A stretch of DNA of 64,000 nt from assembly GCF_009755605.1 (NCBI RefSeq), contig NZ_WPNZ01000017.1:143274-207273 (forward strand), read 5' to 3'. The DNA comes from Streptomyces typhae (lineage in GTDB: Bacteria > Actinomycetota > Actinomycetes > Streptomycetales > Streptomycetaceae). Shown piece after piece: positions 40,301 to 64,000 of this stretch; within the stretch, counting starts at the first letter, position 1, and the number at the start of each line of letters is the position of its first letter. The notes under the pieces are model-generated. The model saw only the letters and a list, made by a program, of their open reading frames with translations. It searched no databases and was not told where the DNA came from. Both the position numbers and the translations under genes were made by a program.

Positions 40301-43300
40301 GTCAAGGAACAACTGCTCCGCGTCCCGGACAAGGGCATCGGCTACGGCCTCCTGCGCCACCTCAACCCCGAGACGTCGGACGCCCTCGCCGGGTACGGGA
40401 CCGGGCAGGTCTCCTTCAACTACCTGGGGCGCTTCTCCGCCGCCTCCGACATGCCCGAGGAACTGCGCGGGCTCGGCTTCACCCAGGCCCCCGGCCTCGC
40501 CGACCTGGCCGAACTCGACGCGGGCCAGCACCCGGACATGGCCGCCCCCGCCGAGCTCGACATCAACGCGCACGTCACCGACACACCCGAAGGACCACGC
40601 CTGGGCGGTTCGTTCACCGCCCCGCGAGGGGTGCTGGACCCGGACGAGGTGCGGGAACTGGCCGAACTGTGGTGCCAGGCCCTGAAGGGCCTGGCCCGCC
40701 ACGCCACCGGTCCGGACGCGGGCGGACTCACCCCCTCCGACGTGGCACTGCCCGCGGTGACCCAGGGCCACATCGAGGACTGGGAGCGGCGCCACCCCGG
40801 CCTGTCCGACGTGTGGCCCGCCTCCCCGCTCCAGTCCGGCCTGCTGTTCCACTCGAAGGTGGAGGCCGAGGCGGGCGGGACGTTCGACTCCTACCACGAG
40901 CAGTACGTGCTGCACCTGTCCGGCACGGTGGACCCCGCCCGGCTGCGCGTGGCGGCGCAGGCACTCCTGGACCGCCACCCCGTCCTGCGCACCGCGTTCG
41001 TACCAGGCCCCGACGGCGGCCTGGTCCAACTGGTCGTCGACGGCGTGCGGCTGCCCTGGACGCACCTCGACCTGAGCGGTCTGGACGACGGCGAACGCGA
41101 GCGCGCCCACGAGAGGTTCCTGACCGACGACCTCGCCGCGCACTTCGACCCGGCCACCCCGCCGATGCTGCGCCTCGCCCAGCTCACGACGGCGGCCGGG
41201 CACCACGAACTGGTCCTGACCGTGCACCACGTGCTGCTGGACGGCTGGTCGCTGCCCCTGCTCATCCAGGACCTGTTGTTCCTGTACGCCGCCGACGGCG
41301 ACGCCTCCGGCCTGCCGCGGGCCCGCAGCTACCGGGAGTACCTGACCTGGCTGGGGAAGCAGGACACACGGGACTCCGTGCGCGCCTGGGCCCGGGAGCT
41401 GGACGGCGTCACCGAACCGACGCTCCTCGCCCCGCAGGCTCTCGACATCCCCGCCTCCGGCATCGGCCAGGCGGACGTGCCCCTGACGCCCGCCCGGGCC
41501 CGGGACCTCGCGCGGCGCGCGGGCGATGTGGGGGTCACCCTGAACACCCTGATCCAGGGCGCCTGGGGCGTCCTGCTCGGCGGCATGACCGGCCGGCAGG
41601 ACGTGGTGTTCTCCGCGACCGTGTCGGGGCGTCCGCCCGCCCTGCCCGGCGTGGACGAGACGGTGGGCATGTTCCTCAACACCGTGCCCGTACGGGTCCG
41701 GTGCGCCCCGGGCCGGCCCTTCGCGCACCTCCTGACCGACCTCCAGCAGGCGCAGGCCGCCCTGATGGACCACCACCACGTCGGCCTCACCGAGATCCAG
41801 CGCGCCACGGGCCTGGCACCGCTGTTCGACACCATGATCGCCTTCGAGTCCTTCCCGCTCGACCGGGCGGGCATCGGGGAGGCGAGCGCGGCGGCCGGGT
41901 TCTCCGTCGCCGGCATGCGCACGTTCACCGCCAGCCACTATCCGGTGACCCTCTTCGTCTATCCCGACGGCCCGCACCCGCGCCTGACCCTGCAGTACCA
42001 GCGGCACGCCTTCGCGCCGCAGGAGGCCACGGCGCTCGCCGCCCGCTTCGGCCGCGTCCTGACCGGGCTGACCGCGGACGTGGACCAACCGGTGGGAGGC
42101 GTCGACCTGCTCCTGCCGGGCGAACACGCCGCGCCGTCCTGCGAGGCGCACGACACCGTCACCCCGGAGCCCGGGACGACGCTGGTGGAGACATGGAGGC
42201 GGCAGGTGGCCCGCACACCGCAGGCCACGGCAGTCGTCTGCGGCGACCAGGCCCTGACCTATGGGGAACTGGACGCCAGGGTGCGGGCACTCGCCGCGGA
42301 GCTGACCGCGCGCGGGGCCCGCCCGGAAAGCGTGGTGGGCCTCGCCCTGCCCCGCTCGGCGGACCTCGTCACCGGGATGCTGGCCATCCTCACCGCCGGC
42401 GCCGCATACCTGCCCATCGACCCGGCCTACCCGGGCAAACGCCTCGACCTCATCCTCGGCCAGGCACGTCCGGTGCTGATCGTCACCGACACCGCGACGT
42501 CCGGGGCCCTGCCGCAGCCGGACATCCCCCGCCTGTGCGTCGACGACCCCGGCCCGGCGACCGCGGCGGACAGGACCCCGCCAAAGGAGACCGCGCGCGC
42601 CGCGACACCCCTCCCGGAGCACCTCGCGTACGTGATGTACACCTCCGGGTCCACCGGCACCCCCAAGGGCGTCATGATCACGCACGCCGGAGTGGTCAAC
42701 GGCATCACCCAGCTCGCCCGCCGCGTGGGCATCGACGCGCACACCCACGTGCTGGCGGGCACGTCGGTCAACTTCGACGTGTCGGTCTTCGAGATCCTCA
42801 CCACCCTCTCCCAGGGCGGCCGCGTGGAGGTGGTGCGCGACGCCCTGGTCCTCGCCGAGCGGGAGACCCTGGCCGCCGACGTCATCAGCACGGTCCCCTC
42901 CGTCTTCGCCGAACTCGGCGACCGGATGGGCGCCATCACCGGACTCAAGACCGCGGTGTTCGCGGGCGAGGCGTTGCCCGCCGCCCTCGTGGACCGGATC
43001 CGTCAGACGCTGCCCTGGGTCCGCGTGATCAACGCCTACGGCCAGAGCGAGTCCTTCTACGCCACCACCTTCACCGCCGACGAGGGCTGGCGGACCGCGG
43101 ACGGCGCCAGCGCCCCGATCGGCACCCCGATAGGGAACATGCGCGCCCACGTCCTCGGCCCCGGCCTCACCCCGCTGCCCCCGGGAACGGTCGGTGAGCT
43201 GTACGTCGCCGGAATCGTCGGACGCGGCTACCACCGGCGTCCCGCACTGACCGCCGACCGCTTCGTCGCCGACCCGTACGGCCCGCCGGGCAGCCGCATG

Positions 43301-44002
43301 TACCGCACCGGCGACCTGGCCCGCTGGAACGCCGAGGGACAGCTCGAGTACGCCGGCCGCGCCGACGACCAGGTCAAGATCCGTGGGGTGCGGGTCGAAC
43401 CCGCCGAGGTCGAAGCGGTCCTCGCCGGCCACCCGGAGGTGGCCCAGGCCGTGGTCGTCGCCCGCGACAGCACCGTGGGCCCCGGCAAGCGACTGATCGG
43501 CTACGTGGTGCCCCGGGCCGCTGCCGCGGACGGCGGCGACCGGTCCGCAGCCGCACGGACCGCCGCCCTCGCCGACGAGATACGCGACCACCTCCACGAG
43601 CGGCTGCCCGCCCACATGGTGCCCGCCGCCGTCGTGCCCCTCACCGCCCTCCCCCTGACCCCCAACGGCAAGCTGGACAGGAAGGCCCTGCCGGCCCCCG
43701 GCGTCACCGCAAGCGCCGCCCACCGGGCGCCGCGCACCCCGCAGGAAGCACGCCTGTGCGACCTGTTCGCCGACGTCCTCGGCATGGCGCGCGTCGGCGT
43801 CGACGACAACTTCTTCGAGCTGGGCGGCCACTCACTGCTCGCCGTCAACCTGGTCGGCCGGATCCGCGACGCGTTCGGCGTCGACGTGCCCATCAGCGCG
43901 GTGCTCGGCGCCCGCGACGTGGCGGACCTCGCCCGCACCCTGAAGAACGCCTCAGCCACCAAGCGGCCCGCACTGCGCCGGATGAACAGGAGCGCCAAGT
44001 AA
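37301..44002 (+). CDS. Non-ribosomal peptide synthetase, modules 1-2 (A-T-E / C-A-T)
   Basis: A 2233-aa synthetase starting the assembly line. Module 1 has an A domain (YTSGSTGTPKG near residue 173, YGPTE near 311, NGKLDR near 557), a T domain with Ser613 in GGDSIQSI, and an E domain (HHLVVDG near 803). Module 2 has a C domain for a D-configured donor (PLQSGLLFHS near 1175, HHVLLDGWS near 1308), an A domain (YTSGSTGTPKG near 1780, YGQSE near 1912) and a T domain with Ser2178 in GGHSLLAV. There is no starter C domain, so the peptide begins with a free amine. Signatures read by eye are D-A-F-F-W-G-V-V-F (aliphatic-like) and D-V-F-S-V-A-A-Y-A. Codon 201 is a TTA. It ends with TAA directly before the next ATG, in the same frame. 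Confidence 0.96.
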   Translation: MTDLRESSTAAQPIPHETLPALFERQAAATPDAVAVLSCEGEELTYRQLDERTSRLARLLVAHGPVRESIVAVALRRSPEYVVAVLAILKAGGVYLPIDPEYPVERLEFMLRDAAPAVVVTDTGSGGRLPRTGVPRIVLDEQDTVDALAAVPDEDLATAPGGTGDPDQLAHVIYTSGSTGTPKGVGVTHRGVASLTVDHRLRGDAYARVLQHAPLAFDASTFELWVPLLCGGAVVVARPGLLDAPALAAVVTEHRVTAAFVSAGLFKAVAEEQPECFRGVRTLWTGGDVVSPAAVRRVLDACPGVTVHNVYGPTETSVFATCRPVTDPREVPAPLPIGRMMDHRSGHVLDERLRPVAPGESGELYLTGAGLARGYLGRRGLTAERFVADPFGAPGERMYRTGDVVAWTPDGELDFRGRADGQVKIRGFRVEPGEIEAVLEKHPSVAHALVVPYEGQTGRHRQLVAYVVPASTAARPAPAGQEDGRTGQGTTAGQEDGATCQGTKAGRDQGNGPAGTGHFALATGFAAVELRAFAARALPEYLLPAAFTVIDELPLTPNGKLDRAGLPEPDFRGAAYRAPRTEREEQLAGLFAEVLGVERVGADDDFFTVGGDSIQSIQLATRARARGLVLGAQQIFEHRTVTRLAETLTGSPARPAPVLEELPGGGVGFLPHLPVTRWVRDWGPGFARFLQAMVLDLPAGIDQEQLTATLGAVVDRHDLLRARLVEDDGGGLHVPPAGTTDVGGLIRRVECAGDWESQSWRAALMGEVDAAAGRLDPAAGVVAQFVWFDTGPERGGRLLVALHHLVVDGVSWRILMPDLATAWRQVRAGRTPRLPPVGTSVRRWAHALVEEAARPQRVAELELWRSLVDGPDPVLGARRLDARADTVSTLTKTRVTLPVEVTETLLTTLPAAFRGGVNDGLLAALAVAVARWRRARGVEEDSTLIRLEGHGREEAAAPGADLSRTVGWFTSVFPVRLDVSGADLEDVLTGGAAAGRVVKAVKEQLLRVPDKGIGYGLLRHLNPETSDALAGYGTGQVSFNYLGRFSAASDMPEELRGLGFTQAPGLADLAELDAGQHPDMAAPAELDINAHVTDTPEGPRLGGSFTAPRGVLDPDEVRELAELWCQALKGLARHATGPDAGGLTPSDVALPAVTQGHIEDWERRHPGLSDVWPASPLQSGLLFHSKVEAEAGGTFDSYHEQYVLHLSGTVDPARLRVAAQALLDRHPVLRTAFVPGPDGGLVQLVVDGVRLPWTHLDLSGLDDGERERAHERFLTDDLAAHFDPATPPMLRLAQLTTAAGHHELVLTVHHVLLDGWSLPLLIQDLLFLYAADGDASGLPRARSYREYLTWLGKQDTRDSVRAWARELDGVTEPTLLAPQALDIPASGIGQADVPLTPARARDLARRAGDVGVTLNTLIQGAWGVLLGGMTGRQDVVFSATVSGRPPALPGVDETVGMFLNTVPVRVRCAPGRPFAHLLTDLQQAQAALMDHHHVGLTEIQRATGLAPLFDTMIAFESFPLDRAGIGEASAAAGFSVAGMRTFTASHYPVTLFVYPDGPHPRLTLQYQRHAFAPQEATALAARFGRVLTGLTADVDQPVGGVDLLLPGEHAAPSCEAHDTVTPEPGTTLVETWRRQVARTPQATAVVCGDQALTYGELDARVRALAAELTARGARPESVVGLALPRSADLVTGMLAILTAGAAYLPIDPAYPGKRLDLILGQARPVLIVTDTATSGALPQPDIPRLCVDDPGPATAADRTPPKETARAATPLPEHLAYVMYTSGSTGTPKGVMITHAGVVNGITQLARRVGIDAHTHVLAGTSVNFDVSVFEILTTLSQGGRVEVVRDALVLAERETLAADVISTVPSVFAELGDRMGAITGLKTAVFAGEALPAALVDRIRQTLPWVRVINAYGQSESFYATTFTADEGWRTADGASAPIGTPIGNMRAHVLGPGLTPLPPGTVGELYVAGIVGRGYHRRPALTADRFVADPYGPPGSRMYRTGDLARWNAEGQLEYAGRADDQVKIRGVRVEPAEVEAVLAGHPEVAQAVVVARDSTVGPGKRLIGYVVPRAAAADGGDRSAAARTAALADEIRDHLHERLPAHMVPAAVVPLTALPLTPNGKLDRKALPAPGVTASAAHRAPRTPQEARLCDLFADVLGMARVGVDDNFFELGGHSLLAVNLVGRIRDAFGVDVPISAVLGARDVADLARTLKNASATKRPALRRMNRSAK
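38738..38815 (+). repeat. 39-bp duplication in the module 1 A-domain hinge
   Basis: Two imperfect copies of a 39-bp unit encode GQEDGRTGQGTTA then GQEDGATCQGTKA. They extend the loop between core motifs A8 and A10 of the first adenylation domain. Being in frame and in a hinge, they should be tolerated. Confidence 0.7.
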
Positions 44003-63637
<19,635 letters not shown>

Positions 63638-63653
63638 AACACCGCGCATGACA

Positions 63654-63700
63654 GCAGGGACGACGGCCCCCCGGCACGCCGGGGTGGCCGTCGTCCCTGC
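63654..63700 (+). terminator. Terminator of the NRPS operon
   Basis: A long GC-rich hairpin starting 17 nt after the NRPS stop. The outer stem GCAGGGACGACGGCC pairs with its complement around an inner CCCCGGC/GCCGGGG stem. It is strong enough to end a 26-kb transcript. Between it and 63896 no gene is visible. Confidence 0.88.
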
Positions 63701-63896
63701 CCCGGGACCGGGACCGAACTGGGCACCACCTACACCGGCACCCTTAGCACGATCATCTCCCGAGCCCCCGCCACCCCACGGCAGACCAGCTGAAACCACA
63801 AGCCCAAGGCACTGGCATCCGAACCGGCCAGCGGAGGACTTCCGTGAAACGCGGGCGCGCCACCACGCTCCTGAGAGGTCGTTTTCTCCTGTTGTT

Positions 63897-64000
63897 TCAT
63901 CCTGGGATTAGGGGTTGATCCTGATTTATGGGGTCGCGCCAGGAGATGGTGGCTTCGCCGGTGAGGCGGCAGGCCATGAGGTCGGTCATGGCGAGGTGGA
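63897..64000 (-). CDS. Transposase, C-terminal end, partial
   Basis: Read leftwards from the window edge: HLAMTDLMACRLTGEATISW followed by RDPINQDQPLIPG and a TGA at 63897-63899. This closing sequence is familiar from DDE transposases of Streptomyces insertion sequences. The family cannot be fixed from 34 residues. Most of the gene lies right of the window. The adjacent AT-rich GTTTTCTCCTGTTGTTTC (63880-63897) probably belongs to the IS end. Confidence 0.6.
   Translation of the reverse strand, partial: HLAMTDLMACRLTGEATISWRDPINQDQPLIPG

Noticed and set aside
63648..63911. 87-codon open frame after the second NRPS gene
   Set aside because: It runs through the terminator hairpin, is Pro-rich and lacks a ribosome site.

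Overview
The window comes from a very GC-rich actinomycete, almost certainly a Streptomyces. The signs are strong GC bias at third codon positions, many twin-arginine signal peptides, ATGA/GTGA-coupled operons, rare TTA codons, and several secondary-metabolite loci packed side by side.

Region A (1-13971) is a biosynthetic locus cut by the left edge. The C-terminal end of an ADIC synthase (PhzE-type) is followed by a class II DAHP synthase, an SDR dehydrogenase and a PhzD-type isochorismatase. Together these make 3-hydroxyanthranilate from chorismate. No phenazine-closing genes (phzF/A/B/G) are present. Coupled or closely following genes encode a UbiX-like flavin prenyltransferase, a UbiD-like decarboxylase and a small VdcD-like subunit, which suggests decarboxylation to 2-aminophenol. 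A Tat-exported protein of unknown function, a convergent Tat-exported bicovalent-FAD (BBE-like) oxidase, and an ACP / ketosynthase / MMPL exporter / type III PKS operon follow. The likely product is a lipophilic aminophenol- or hydroxyanthranilate-derived polyketide, possibly finished outside the membrane.

Region B (14479-23059) holds two paralogous secreted proteins, an orphan NarL-type response regulator and a complete lasso-peptide cluster. The cluster runs precursor, cyclase, RRE protein (B1), leader protease (B2), ABC ATPase and ABC permease, with a strong hairpin after the precursor. A Tat-exported protein of unknown function lies convergent to it.

Region C (23200-35448) is accessory DNA. 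It has ArsR- and TetR-type regulators, an exported agmatine-deiminase-like enzyme, a decayed alcohol dehydrogenase, small secreted proteins (one behind a DasR-like operator), fragments of Nudix and TniB-like genes, and an ISL3-family element with clear 8-bp target duplications that carries a DUF4259 gene. It also has a frameshifted NAD(P)-binding protein opposite a TetR gene with twin operators, and an SMI1/KNR4 protein.

Region D (35449-64000) begins with about 1.85 kb of non-coding or leader DNA. Two giant NRPS genes follow (2233 and 6544 aa): A-T-E / C-A-T and C-A-T-E / C-A-T / C-A-T-E / C-A-T / C-A-T-TE. This is a seven-module assembly line predicted to make a D-L-D-L-D-L-L heptapeptide. 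A strong terminator and the 3' end of a transposase close the window. No tailoring, export, MbtH or regulatory genes for this NRPS are visible here.
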